Shown: piece after piece, positions 1-10,053 of the stretch
Numbering within the stretch: position 1 is the first letter of the stretch
Layout of the letters: each line of letters begins with the position of its first letter
NCBI GenBank assembly: GCA_023055425.1
Contig: JALGPY010000003.1
Span: 53,553,891 to 53,617,890, forward strand
Direction of reading: 5' to 3'
DNA length: 64,000 nt
Source: Linanthus parryae
Taxonomy: Eukaryota; Streptophyta; Magnoliopsida; Ericales; Polemoniaceae
Translations under genes and position numbers: made by a program
The notes under the pieces: model-generated
Databases searched by the model: none
What the model was told of the DNA's origin: nothing
Seen by the model: the letters and a program-made list of their open reading frames with translations, nothing else

Positions 1-169
1 CTCTGTACAGATCCGGTACGCACAACCCTACAGATCGACCAAAAAAAAGGAAAACATAAAACCCTTTCACTTTGTTCTCACCCGTCTGCATCACACCAGC
101 CATTAGCTATTCCCAACCCACAAACAGAGTATCACTCAAAGCATTCAACCATTAAATTTGGTTGTTGAC

Positions 170-860
170 ATGATGAACAACGACACGGTTTCTGCCATGG
201 AAGAACGATTACTTGCGGCTATTGAGCAATTGGGGGCACGCTTGGGCGCACGGATTGACGGTATGGAGACCTGAATTGTCTCTCTCGAAGGCCGCCACGA
301 CCAGCCTTGACCTCAGGCAGAGACAGCCCAGCCACCGCTGTCCCAGCATAGCAGGACCCACCCTCCCTCGCGGCTATCACCACTCGCCTGACCGCCGTCG
401 AGAGATCCATCGTTGCTATAGCGGCTCGCGCTCAGGCACCGTTGGAATACATTGATCCGCAATCAACCCCTGCCGAGGTCAAGCCCGCCACAGATCGCAA
501 ATCCGGCATTGCATTCATCTTGCAACCTCCTCAACCGGTGAACAATCGACATTTAGCACGGAAAAACTTCCCGAACGACTTCTCTCTCCTCCAACACATG
601 ATGAATCTGGAAACCTGGAAGGGTAAACTAGATGAAGATAGCGACACCATGAAAAATTTTGAAGCTCAATGGCCGGGTTGGTTCTCGTTCCTCCGCTCTC
701 TCAAAAATTCTCAGAACATCACCATTCTCCCAAATCATGACAGTCCCATGGACGACAACGCTTTCGTTGAGATGTTAGCTCAACCCATCCCAGCCCCAAA
801 TCCTGAGATGTTAGCTCAACCCATCCCAGCCCCAAATCCGAGTTTCCTCGAGGACCTCCC
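170..860 (+). pseudogene. LINE ORF1, 5' part (broken)
   Basis: Start of the LINE ORF1, the RNA-binding protein of L1-type elements. From the ATG at 170 the frame reads MMNNDTVSAMEERLLAAIEQ and continues as a hydrophilic, coiled-coil-like stretch, then meets TGA at 272-274. That stop sits where an arginine CGA would fit, so a CpG decay event is likely (inference). A second open stretch from 442 carries a proline-rich direct repeat (EMLAQPIPAPNP twice, about 775-840). The reading stops at the copia LTR at 861 and resumes after 9372. ORF1 proteins vary greatly in sequence, so the assignment rests on position before ORF2. Confidence 0.7.
780..838 (+). repeat. Short tandem duplication in LINE ORF1
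   Basis: A 33-bp unit, beginning at the codons for EMLAQP, is present twice in direct succession and encodes the peptide EMLAQPIPAPNP twice. It lies just before the copia insertion point. Confidence 0.75.
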
Positions 861-2292
861 TGTAGGGTTTTGATTCATGGATCGCGCAAACGGAAGCATA
901 ATCAAACAAACAACCATGCAAAACCCTCTAAGGATCACAAGTCTAGATGCATAACGATAGTGAAGGTAAGAAATCATAAACACACCTTTGGGTTCTCCTT
1001 GATGACTTCAAACGCGAATAGTGTCACGTTCTCTATAGTTGATCCACGCCTAGAGTTGTTCCTAGATCTCCAATCTCCTTGGTGCTAGCCCGGAATGAAA
1101 GGAGGGTGAAGGAATCACGCAAAACGAGGCACAAAAGGGGGTTCGGCCCCTTTGTGGCGTCGGGGACGAGGGGCGGCGGCAAGGGGGCGGCGTCCCTCTT
1201 GTTGCTTGCTCTCTCTCTCCTTTCTTCTCTCCTACTCTTGTTATGTTCTCTCTAGAGCATAAGTTGTGTGTAGGGAAGGAAGGAAGGAGGGTCCTTTATA
1301 TAGTCCAACAACTCCTTGTTAACTACCTAAAGGACTTATTCTAGTCCTACTAGAATTCAATTTAGTCCCTTCCTTGCAAATTAGTCCCTACTAAGTTTGC
1401 AAGGGTTTGCAAAGTGATCCTTCTAATTAATTAATCCAATTAATTAATTCCAAATCTAGTACAACTCTATATAGCGTGTGACCCCATAGGTTCTATCTAG
1501 TTGGTAGCAACTCTTTGCTAATATGGAGCGGTTTCTAGCAAAACATCCATTCTAGCCAACTAATAGAATAGTCATCTAGACAACCTTGTACAAGTAATTG
1601 TCTCATCCCTTTGCCTCCATATCCGGATTGGACACGAGACATACAAGTCACACTCGTATATCCAATCCCTAGTTTCTCGATCCATGGAATAGCCTTATTC
1701 GTGCAAATAACATCAATATCCCATATATTGATTTATTTGAGTCTGGCCAGACATTCTATAAGCACTATCCTTCGAGTGGCCTTGGATATTTGCTCCCGTT
1801 ATGTGGGAGGGGCAAATCCTCTCTACGTCCACTACGATCTCTAAGCTTGCTTCTCATTGTATCCAGTACACGCCTTTATAACTACCCAGTTACGGTGTAG
1901 CGTTTAACGCTACCAAGATCACAATGATCCACAACTAGAATATCTAGTGACTTCAAGTCTAAGGATGACAATACCATTGTACCCGAGAAGCACTTGTGAC
2001 TCAACATAACGTGTATGTAGCCTTCTCGGTGATGGGTCAATCCAGTGCAACATTCCGTAATGCACACCTATGTGTTGGATCGTGATATCTCCATATCAAT
2101 CCAACCCCATACTAGTCTATAGATGATTGTCCTATTTAATCATTATACTTGACTAGGGATATTTAAGATAAACAACACAATTGTAAATCTAAGGACTTCA
2201 TTATATTAAATATCCAATAAATAATAAATGAATTTCTAGCCAATTACAAATTCATACTAAACTAGATTGCCTCTAGGGCATCTATTCCAACA
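861..2292 (-). repeat. 3' LTR of copia copy 1
   Basis: 1432-bp direct repeat, identical to 7941-9372 except at about four sites. In element orientation it begins TGTTGGAATAGATGCC and ends CCCTACA, so it has canonical TG...CA ends. It is preceded on the minus strand by a purine-rich tract. Confidence 0.97.
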
Positions 2293-2303
2293 GTCTCCCA
2301 CTT
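2293..2303 (-). promoter_or_regulatory. Polypurine tract of copia copy 1
   Basis: On the minus strand AAGTGGGAGAC abuts the 3' LTR. This is the usual plus-strand DNA primer site of LTR elements. The polyprotein stop codon lies a few bases upstream. Confidence 0.8.
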
Positions 2304-2306
2304 GCA

Positions 2307-5300
2307 CTAGAGCCAATCTGGCGCATCTCGTATGCCCATACTCCTAGTGTGCCCTTCATGCTTCCACTGCGTGAGAGGCTTCGTAAGCGGGTCTGACAGA
2401 TTATCATCTGTAGGAATCTTGCATATCCGAACGTCTCCTCTATCGATAATATCTCGAATCAGATGAAACTTCCTGAGCACATGCTTGGACTTCTGGTGCG
2501 ATCTGGGTTCCTTTGATTGCGCGATCGCCCCAGTGTTGTCACAGAACAACTCCACTGGATCCGCAATGCTAGGGACCACACCAAGTTCAGAAACAAACTT
2601 TCTGATCCAAACAGCCTCCTTTGCTGCGCCATTTGCAGCAATGTACTCAGCCTCTGTTGTAGAATCAGCTACCGTCTCTTGCTTGGAACTCTTCCAGCTC
2701 ACCGCTGCTCCATTCAGGCAAAACACATATCCCGACTGTGATCTAAAATCATCTCTGTCGGTTTGGAAGCTTGCATCAGTGTAACCCCTTACACGCAACT
2801 CTTCCTCACCGCCAAACATCAAGAAAGCATCCTTAGTTCTTCTTAAGTACTTTAGGATGTTCTTGACTGCAATCCAGTGACTCTCACCCGGATTGGATTG
2901 GTATCTGCTTGTCATACTCAAGGCATATGACACATCTGGTCTAGTACATAACATGGCGTACATGATGGATCCTATGGCCGAGGCATAGGGAATCCTACTC
3001 ATGTGTTCCTTCTCAATCTCATTGGAAGGACATCCACTCTTCGAAAGAGTGATTCCATGTGACATGGGCAAGAATCCCTTCTTGGAATCTTGCATGTTGA
3101 ACCGTTTCAACACCTTGTCAATATATGTACTTTGACTTAGGCCTAGCAACCTCTTAGATCTATCTCTATAGATCTTTATACCGAGTATATAGGCTGCTTC
3201 CCCTAAGTCCTTCATTGAGAAACACTTTCCTAGCCAATCTTTCACAGATTGCAGCATGGGAATGTCGTTTCCAATGAGTAGTATGTCATCCACATACAAG
3301 ACCATAAAAGCTACAGAGCTCCCACTAACCTTCTTGTAGACACAAGACTCATCTTCGTTTCTGATGAAGCCAAACTCTTTGACCACTTCATCAAAACGTC
3401 GATTCCAACTTCTAGAAGCTTGCTTCAATCCATAAATGGATCGCTGCAGCTTACAGACTTTGTTGGCTTGCTTTGGATCCTCAAAACCCTCCGGCTGTAT
3501 CATATACACGTCCTCGAGGAGATTCCCATAAAGGAATGCTGTTTTGACATCCATCTGCCAAATCTCATAGTCGTAGTATGCTGCAATTGCAAGTAGGATT
3601 CGGATGGATTTGGTCATTGCGACTGGTGAAAAGGTTTCATCATAGTCAATACCATGAATCTGTCTGAATCCTTTAGCCACCAATCGGCCCTTATAGGTAA
3701 TCACATTACCATCCATGTCGATCTTCTTCTTGAACACCCACTTGCACCCTATGGGCCGCGCCCCATTAGGTGGTTCCACCAAAGTCCATACTTTGTTGGT
3801 ATACATGGATTCCATCTCGGATCTCATGGCTTCAAGCCACTTCTGCAAGTCTGGGCCATCCATGGCCTCCTCATAGGTAGTAGGCTCATCATCTATGAGC
3901 ATCGTGTCACCGGAATCAGTTACGAGAAGTCCGTACCTCTCGGGTTCCTGGCGCACTCTACTAGATCTCCGAAGCTCTTGTGTTACCTGAACAGGTGGCT
4001 CCACAACTGCTTGTGATTCCTGTTCATGTTCCATAATCGGTTCTGTGATTTGTGGTTCTTGAACTTCTTCAAGTTCTACATTCCTCCCACTTGCTTCTTT
4101 AGAGACAAACTCTCTTTCTAGAAACACGCCGGTCCGAGCAACAAACACTTTGTTCTCGGTTGGATTGTAGAAGTAGTATCCCTTCGTTTCCTTAGGGTAC
4201 CCCACAAATTTACACTTATCCGATTTAGGCCCTAGCTTGTCTGATTGTAAACGTTTTACATAGACATCGCAGCCCCAAATCCTCATGAACGACAGTGTGG
4301 GACGCCTCCCACTCCACATCTCATATGGTGTCTTCATGACTGATTTAGATGGAACACGGTTAATGGTGAAAGCTGCACTTAATAGAGCGTAGCCCCAAAA
4401 TGATAATGGAAGATCGGTTTGACACATCATAGACCGAACCATATCCAATAGGGTTCGATTCCTCCTCTCGGACACGCCATTCCATTGTGGCGTTCCGGGT
4501 GGAGTGAGTTGGGACACGATCCCACACTCTCTAAGATAGTCGTCAAACTCTTGGCTTAAGTATTCTCCTCCACGATCCGATCGTAGAGCTTTGATACTTT
4601 TGCCAAGTTGCTTCTCTACTTCATTCTTGAATTCTTTGAACACTTCAAAGGATTCGGATTTTGCCCTCATTAGGTACACAAATCCATATCTACTGTAATC
4701 ATCAGTAAACGTAATGAAGTAGACATAACCACCCCTGGCAGGCGTGGCAAATGGCCCACACACATCAGTATGTATGAGCGCCAATTGCTCACTAGTCCTC
4801 TCACCTTTCTTATTGAAAGGGGACTTTGTCATTTTTCCCAATAAACAAGCCTCACATGTCTCATATGATTCAAAATCAAATGAGTCTAGTAGTCCATCCT
4901 TATGGAGTCTAGATACACGTTTCTCATTTATGTGGCCTAAACGACAATGCCATAAATAAGCAGGATTTAAATCATTTATTTTAATCCGCTTGGTATTAAT
5001 GTTGTAGACAGGATTACTTAGATCAAGGACATAAAGTCCATTAAATAATTGCGCACTAAAATAGTGAATATTATTCAAATAAAAGGAACAACAATTGTTC
5101 TTTATTGAAATAATAAAACCTTCCTTGTCCAAACAAGAAATAGAAATAATGTTTCTGCTCATAGCAGGCACAAAATAGCAATTATTTAATTCTAAAACTA
5201 ATCCTGAAGGCAGAGATAGCTCGCACACGCCTATGGCCAACGCAGCAACCTTTGCTCCATTCCCAACGCGCAGATCTACCTCCCCTTTAGCCAATCTTTT

Positions 5301-6257
5301 ACTTCTCTTTAGATCCTGCATATTTCGACAAATATGAGATCCACATCCAGTATCTAATACCCATGATGTAGAGACAGTTAAATTGACATCTACAACAAAA
5401 ATACCTGGTGGTGGTGGAATCACTATTCCAAGCCTCTTGTCCTCCAGATATTTTGGGCAGTTCCTCCTCCAGTGTCCAGGTTGACTACAGTAGTGACATT
5501 CACCCTTAGTCACGACCTTGGAAATGGCACCAACAGGCTTAAGGGCTTGTTCCTTGGACTTAGCAACTGACTTGCCTTTGCCCTTGGTGGAAGAGGCAAA
5601 CTTTTTACCCTTTCCTTTATGCACCATCATAATGGCTTTGCCCTTACCCTTATTGATGCTCTGTTCAGCCGTCCTCAACATGTTGAGCAAATCTGGCAGT
5701 GGCTTAACGATCTCGTTCATGTTATAGTTCATAATGAACTGTCCATAACTCTCGGGCAACGATTGCAACACGAGATCGGTTGCCAACTCTTGGCCGACCG
5801 GGAACCCTAGCCGGGCGAGATTCTCCAAGTACCCGATCATTCGGAGTACATGGGGTCCCACCGGGTTCCCTTCTGCCAGATGACATTTGAACAGTGCCTC
5901 TGAGACCTCATACCTCTCTACCCTCGCCTGCTCTTGGAAGAGCTGCTTTAGATGTTCGATCATATCGACAGCATTCATGTTCTCATGTTGCTTCTGAAGC
6001 TCAGAGGTCATGGTGCAAAGCATTAGGCAGGCCGCATCATTAGCGTCATCAACACGCTTTTGATACGCCTTTAAGGCAGCAGGTGTCTGATTCTCTGGAC
6101 CTTCTGGAACGTGCTCCTCTATTGCGTACAGCTTCTTCTCTTGCTTGAGAACAATTCTCAAGTTTCTGTACCAATCGAGAAAGTTGGTTCCAGAGAGCTT
6201 GTCCTTCTCAAGGACAGATCGTAGGGAATGTTGTGAACTCGATGAGTTGTTTGCCAT
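2307..6257 (-). CDS. copia gag-pol polyprotein, intact (1316 aa)
   Basis: Encodes the proteins for reverse transcription and integration of the element. Gag comes first (LRSVLEKDKLSGTNFLDWYR near residues 12-31), then a CCHC knuckle CHYCSQPGHWRRNC (about 254-267), the protease motif DTGCGSHIC (about 300), integrase with HTDVCGPF (about 497) and RSDRGGEY (about 559) plus the catalytic Glu near 600, reverse transcriptase with YVDD (about 989), and RNase H with TEAEY (about 1202) and FCDNTGA (about 1239). It ends GIRDAPDWL next to the polypurine tract. Length and domain order are normal for copia, and gag and pol are in one frame. All visible catalytic motifs are kept. The start chosen is the first Met, MANNSSSSQ, which the truncated copy at 27463-33215 shares. 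Confidence 0.95.
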   Translation of the reverse strand: MANNSSSSQHSLRSVLEKDKLSGTNFLDWYRNLRIVLKQEKKLYAIEEHVPEGPENQTPAALKAYQKRVDDANDAACLMLCTMTSELQKQHENMNAVDMIEHLKQLFQEQARVERYEVSEALFKCHLAEGNPVGPHVLRMIGYLENLARLGFPVGQELATDLVLQSLPESYGQFIMNYNMNEIVKPLPDLLNMLRTAEQSINKGKGKAIMMVHKGKGKKFASSTKGKGKSVAKSKEQALKPVGAISKVVTKGECHYCSQPGHWRRNCPKYLEDKRLGIVIPPPPGIFVVDVNLTVSTSWVLDTGCGSHICRNMQDLKRSKRLAKGEVDLRVGNGAKVAALAIGVCELSLPSGLVLELNNCYFVPAMSRNIISISCLDKEGFIISIKNNCCSFYLNNIHYFSAQLFNGLYVLDLSNPVYNINTKRIKINDLNPAYLWHCRLGHINEKRVSRLHKDGLLDSFDFESYETCEACLLGKMTKSPFNKKGERTSEQLALIHTDVCGPFATPARGGYVYFITFTDDYSRYGFVYLMRAKSESFEVFKEFKNEVEKQLGKSIKALRSDRGGEYLSQEFDDYLRECGIVSQLTPPGTPQWNGVSERRNRTLLDMVRSMMCQTDLPLSFWGYALLSAAFTINRVPSKSVMKTPYEMWSGRRPTLSFMRIWGCDVYVKRLQSDKLGPKSDKCKFVGYPKETKGYYFYNPTENKVFVARTGVFLEREFVSKEASGRNVELEEVQEPQITEPIMEHEQESQAVVEPPVQVTQELRRSSRVRQEPERYGLLVTDSGDTMLIDDEPTTYEEAMDGPDLQKWLEAMRSEMESMYTNKVWTLVEPPNGARPIGCKWVFKKKIDMDGNVITYKGRLVAKGFRQIHGIDYDETFSPVAMTKSIRILLAIAAYYDYEIWQMDVKTAFLYGNLLEDVYMIQPEGFEDPKQANKVCKLQRSIYGLKQASRSWNRRFDEVVKEFGFIRNEDESCVYKKVSGSSVAFMVLYVDDILLIGNDIPMLQSVKDWLGKCFSMKDLGEAAYILGIKIYRDRSKRLLGLSQSTYIDKVLKRFNMQDSKKGFLPMSHGITLSKSGCPSNEIEKEHMSRIPYASAIGSIMYAMLCTRPDVSYALSMTSRYQSNPGESHWIAVKNILKYLRRTKDAFLMFGGEEELRVRGYTDASFQTDRDDFRSQSGYVFCLNGAAVSWKSSKQETVADSTTEAEYIAANGAAKEAVWIRKFVSELGVVPSIADPVELFCDNTGAIAQSKEPRSHQKSKHVLRKFHLIRDIIDRGDVRICKIPTDDNLSDPLTKPLTQWKHEGHTRSMGIRDAPDWL

Positions 6258-7925
6258 TTGGAATTCTACAAAAGGAAAATACGCAAGTTTTAGTATTTGT
6301 GAATTTTTGACTATATTTAATAATGGCTAGTTTATTAAATATAGCTCCCACTATTTTTCTACGGATTAATAACCCTCAAGATATTAATGCGGAAAATATC
6401 CTTATATTTTCTAGTGGGCCAAGATCCATCTTTTCATCTCCTTATGAGCTTGCTTTGGCAAGTCACCCATAATTCGATTACTTCTTAGGTAGGAACAATT
6501 CCAATTGCATCCCATATGCAACTCTTGGTTCAACCGGGCAAATAACTCCTTATTTATCCATCCTTATGGATAATCCCAATTGATTGCCTCTAGGTTTCTT
6601 AATCAAATTAATAGCCTAGTTGTGTTCAACCTCTTATCTAAACAATTGCACATTGTTACGTGCCATCGCATTCCATCATTATGAACCAAGTCGCCATGCT
6701 TTGGCACGCACGAACTTGATAAATAATGATGATAATGAGTGTTTAAATAACGAGAAGGCAAGAACACAATATTTTAAAATTTTGAGGGATTTTTTTTAAT
6801 TTTAATTATTTTGTTGATCAATATCAACTAATCTATCTATTTGAGTTTGGGCACAACTCCAAATAATAGATCCGGGTTGTCTAATTATCTTATTATCCTA
6901 ATTGCATGCATCATCCATACACCAACCACACAAATAATAAGACAATAAATAAACAACCACAAAAACAGAAATTAAACGTGATGTGGATATGGCCTTTTCT
7001 AGACTAAGATAATTCCAAGCCAATGGAATTATCTATGAACCCTAAACAAACACATCTCCATGCGTCTTGATCTTTTGGTCCATCCTTCATAGTCATGTGG
7101 TGTGCTCCATGCTCCATGCTCCATCTTTTGTGGCTCCTTTGGCTTTGGGCTTCTTTTCTCCAATCTTGGCTAACAATCTACTTTATCTAGCACTAGCTAA
7201 TATCTATACTAAATAAAATAAATATCACAAGTTGAGAAAAAAATGGCACGCAGGCCATAAAACCCTAATTAATTATTACAATTAATTGATCAGCTCGCAG
7301 GCCGTAAAACCAAACCACAAAATTAAACATCCACATCAAACCACATCCTAAGGCCATATCCAATCACCATGCGATTTGCACATAAACAGTTAAAATCCAA
7401 TTTTAACGCGCTTGGTCAATTTTAATTGATTTTAGGATTTCTAGGGTTAAAACGGTCCATGGGCCCAACAATCCAATTGCCCGGGCCCAATAAAGTGAAC
7501 CATAAGGCCCTAGGGCCGGCCCGGCCCAAAACCCGCAAGCTAGGCCCGCGGGTTAGGGCCGCCCGGCCCCTTAGGGCGCCAATCTTGGGCGGCAAGCAAG
7601 GGGGGCGGTCCCTTAGGGGGCCGAACCTCCTTGTGGAGGTTGTTTCCAAAACAACCTCCTTGCTTGGAGCCCAAGTTTGGTTGTTTCCTTGTTTTGGGAG
7701 AACTCCTAATTCCCCAAGGATGCCCAAACCCTAGATATAAGATCCTAAAATTTCTCAAACTCACCAATTCATGCATCCAATGCAATAATTGGGTCTTGTT
7801 ATGATTAATTCTTTGACAAATTGCATCCAATGCTTGATTTGTCTTGTTTTACGCGATAAACAACAAATTAAGGTGTAAAACAACAAGAATGTAACACATA
7901 AACTACGTTTATGCTCTATGACCTG
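6258..7925 (-). other. Long untranslated leader of copia copy 1
   Basis: About 1.67 kb between the primer binding site and the gag start, with no convincing coding region. Near 7500-7620 it is rich in GGCCC/GGGCC runs that can pair. Short opposing open frames around 7422-7734 fall in this G/C-rich stretch and look fortuitous. The same leader is recognisable in the copies at 30123-31780 and 60695-61900, so it is a family feature. Confidence 0.75.
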
Positions 7926-7939
7926 TGGCTCTGATACCA
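7926..7939 (-). promoter_or_regulatory. Primer binding site (tRNA-iMet type), copia copy 1
   Basis: On the minus strand TGGTATCAGAGCCA lies one base from the 5' LTR. It matches the 3' end of plant initiator methionine tRNA, the usual copia primer. Confidence 0.93.
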
Positions 7940-7940
7940 C

Positions 7941-9372
7941 TGTAGGGTTTTGATTCATGGATCGCGCAAACGGAAGCATAATCAAACAAACAACCATGCA
8001 AAACCCTCCAAGGATCACAAGTCTAGATGCATAACGATAGTGAAGGTAAGAAATCATAAACACACCTTTGGGTTCTCCTTGATGACTTCAAACGCGAATA
8101 GTGTCACGTTCTCTATAGTTGATCCACGCCTAGAGTTGTTCCTAGATCTCCAATCTCCTTGGTGCTAGCCCGAAATAAAAGGAGGGTGAAGGAATCACGC
8201 AAAACGAGGCACAAAAGGGGGTTCGGCCCCTTTGTGGCGTCGGGGACGAGGGGCGGCGGCAAGGGGGCGGCGTCCCTCTTGTTGCTTGCTCTCTCTCTCC
8301 TTTCTTCTCTCCTACTCTTGTTATGTTCTCTCTAGAGCATAAGTTGTGTGTAGGGAAGGAAGGAAGGAGGGTCCTTTATATAGTCCAACAACTCCTTGTT
8401 AACTACCTAAAGGACTTATTCTAGTCCTACTAGAATTCAATTTAGTCCCTTCCTTGCAAATTAGTCCCTACTAAGTTTGCAAGGGTTTGCAAAGTGATCC
8501 TTCTAATTAATTAATCCAATTAATTAATTCCAAATCTAGTACAACTCTATATAGCGTGTGACCCCATAGGTTCTATCTAGTTGGTAGCAACTCTTTGCTA
8601 ATATGGAGCGGTTTCTAGCAAAACATCCATTCTAGCCAACTAATAGAATAGTAATCTAGACAACCTTGTACAAGTAATTGTCTCATCCCTTTGCCTCCAT
8701 ATCCGGATTGGACACGAGACATACAAGTCACACTCGTATATCCAATCCCTAGTTTCTCGATCCATGGAATAGCCTTATTCGTGCAAATAACATCAATATC
8801 CCATATATTGATTTATTTGAGTCTGGCCAGACATTCTATAAGCACTATCCTTCGAGTGGCCTTGGATATTTGCTCCCGTTATGTGGGAGGGGCAAATCCT
8901 CTCTACGTCCACTACGATCTCTAAGCTTGCTTCTCATTGTATCCAGTACACGCCTTTATAACTACCCAGTTACGGTGTAGCGTTTAACGCTACCAAGATC
9001 ACAATGATCCACAACTAGAATATCTAGTGACTTCAAGTCTAAGGATGACAATACCATTGTACCCGAGAAGCACTTGTGACTCAACATAACGTGTATGTAG
9101 CCTTCTCGGTGATGGGTCAATCCAGTGCAACATTCCGTAATGCACACCTATGTGTTGGATCGTGATATCTCCATATCAATCCAACCCCATACTAGTCTAT
9201 AGATGATTGTCCTATTTAATCATTATACTTGACTAGGGATATTTAAGATAAACAACACAATTGTAAATCTAAGGACTTCATTATATTAAATATCCAATAA
9301 ATAATAAATGAATTTCTAGCCAATTACAAATTCATACTAAACTAGATTGCCTCTAGGGCATCTATTCCAACA
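7941..9372 (-). repeat. 5' LTR of copia copy 1
   Basis: 1432-bp LTR that would hold the element's promoter. It is nearly identical to the 3' LTR: I count four differences, at 8010, 8173, 8177 and 8653 relative to the partner. It is followed by the second CTCCC target copy, and then LINE ORF1 resumes. Confidence 0.97.
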
Positions 9373-10053
9373 CTCCCTCCATTAGCCCACCACCAACTCA
9401 CTGTTAACTCGGTTCTCACCCCCGCTCTCACAAAGCCAAGTGAAACCCTAGGCTATGATGAAAAACCGATTATACCCTTGGTGCCTTTAAACCTCGTCAA
9501 ACTTAAAGAGGCTCATTTAAAGGTCGGAGATCCTTTTTCTGCGACAGCTCCCATTAGATCTCTTCCTCTGGCTATTGTGGACGAACCGGTGACTTTTTGT
9601 GGTTCCAACCTCGCGGTTTCAGCAAACACCCCGGCTTGAACCCGTTCTTGGCTGCACTTGAAATAGGTGGGGGCCAATAAAAAACAAAAAGGTACGGATT
9701 TTTTCGAAGCAGATGAGAGCAGTACTCAGGGACACCACAAGGCATCGTCGAATTTCGGCCATCAACCGTACAACCCTGAAGCGGTCAACGTTCAGGCGAA
9801 AAAGACGGAGTCGCAGGAGCTAGTTGAATATGATGAGGGGAAGACATGTAACAAAAAACAGAAGACAACTCAGGTCAACTCTTTCCAGGATCTGTTCCCG
9901 GTTTTCGGTGCGGCCACAGCTTCAGGCGACCCCTCACAGGACCAAGTTATTGAGTTTTTGCAGGAATTTGCGGCTTACCTCTGGCACTCTAAGGCGGCGG
10001 CAGAAGGAATCAACGAGGAGAACGGTGGTACACCGTCTCCTCCATCACCATGA
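9373..10053 (+). pseudogene. LINE ORF1, 3' part (broken)
   Basis: Continuation of the LINE ORF1 after the copia insertion. An open stretch (LTVNSVLTPALTKPSETLGY onward) reaches a TGA near 9638. A further stretch from about 9667 carries two basic KKQK patches and ends SPPSP with a stop at 10051-10053. That stop overlaps the ORF2 start as ATGA, a close coupling known for two-ORF non-LTR elements. Several stops break the frame, so no full protein is made. The role in RNA binding is inferred from the ORF1 position, not from a recognised domain. Confidence 0.68.

Larger units (their letters stand above)
861..9372 (-). mobile_element. Complete Ty1/copia retrotransposon, copy 1 of family A
   Basis: An 8512-bp LTR element in the minus orientation with two 1432-bp LTRs, a full polyprotein frame, a primer binding site, a polypurine tract and a 5-bp target duplication CTCCC (856-860 and 9373-9377). 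By eye the LTRs differ at only four sites, so the insertion is recent. The order gag, protease, integrase, RT, RNase H defines the copia superfamily. Other members of the family are at 27463-33215, 42437-43522, 52710-52847, 52848-62200 and 62201-64000. I do not assign a named lineage. It could be autonomous because I see no stop in the polyprotein. Confidence 0.97.

Noticed and set aside
1611..1844. 77-aa frame, repeated identically at 8691-8924
   Set aside because: Lies inside both LTRs of copia copy 1. The identity is due to the LTRs and the sister LTRs do not keep the frame.
7422..7734. Opposing ~100-aa open frames in the copia leader
   Set aside because: They lie in a G/C-rich, self-pairing part of a non-coding leader, overlap on both strands, and have no known domain or conserved start in the sister copies.
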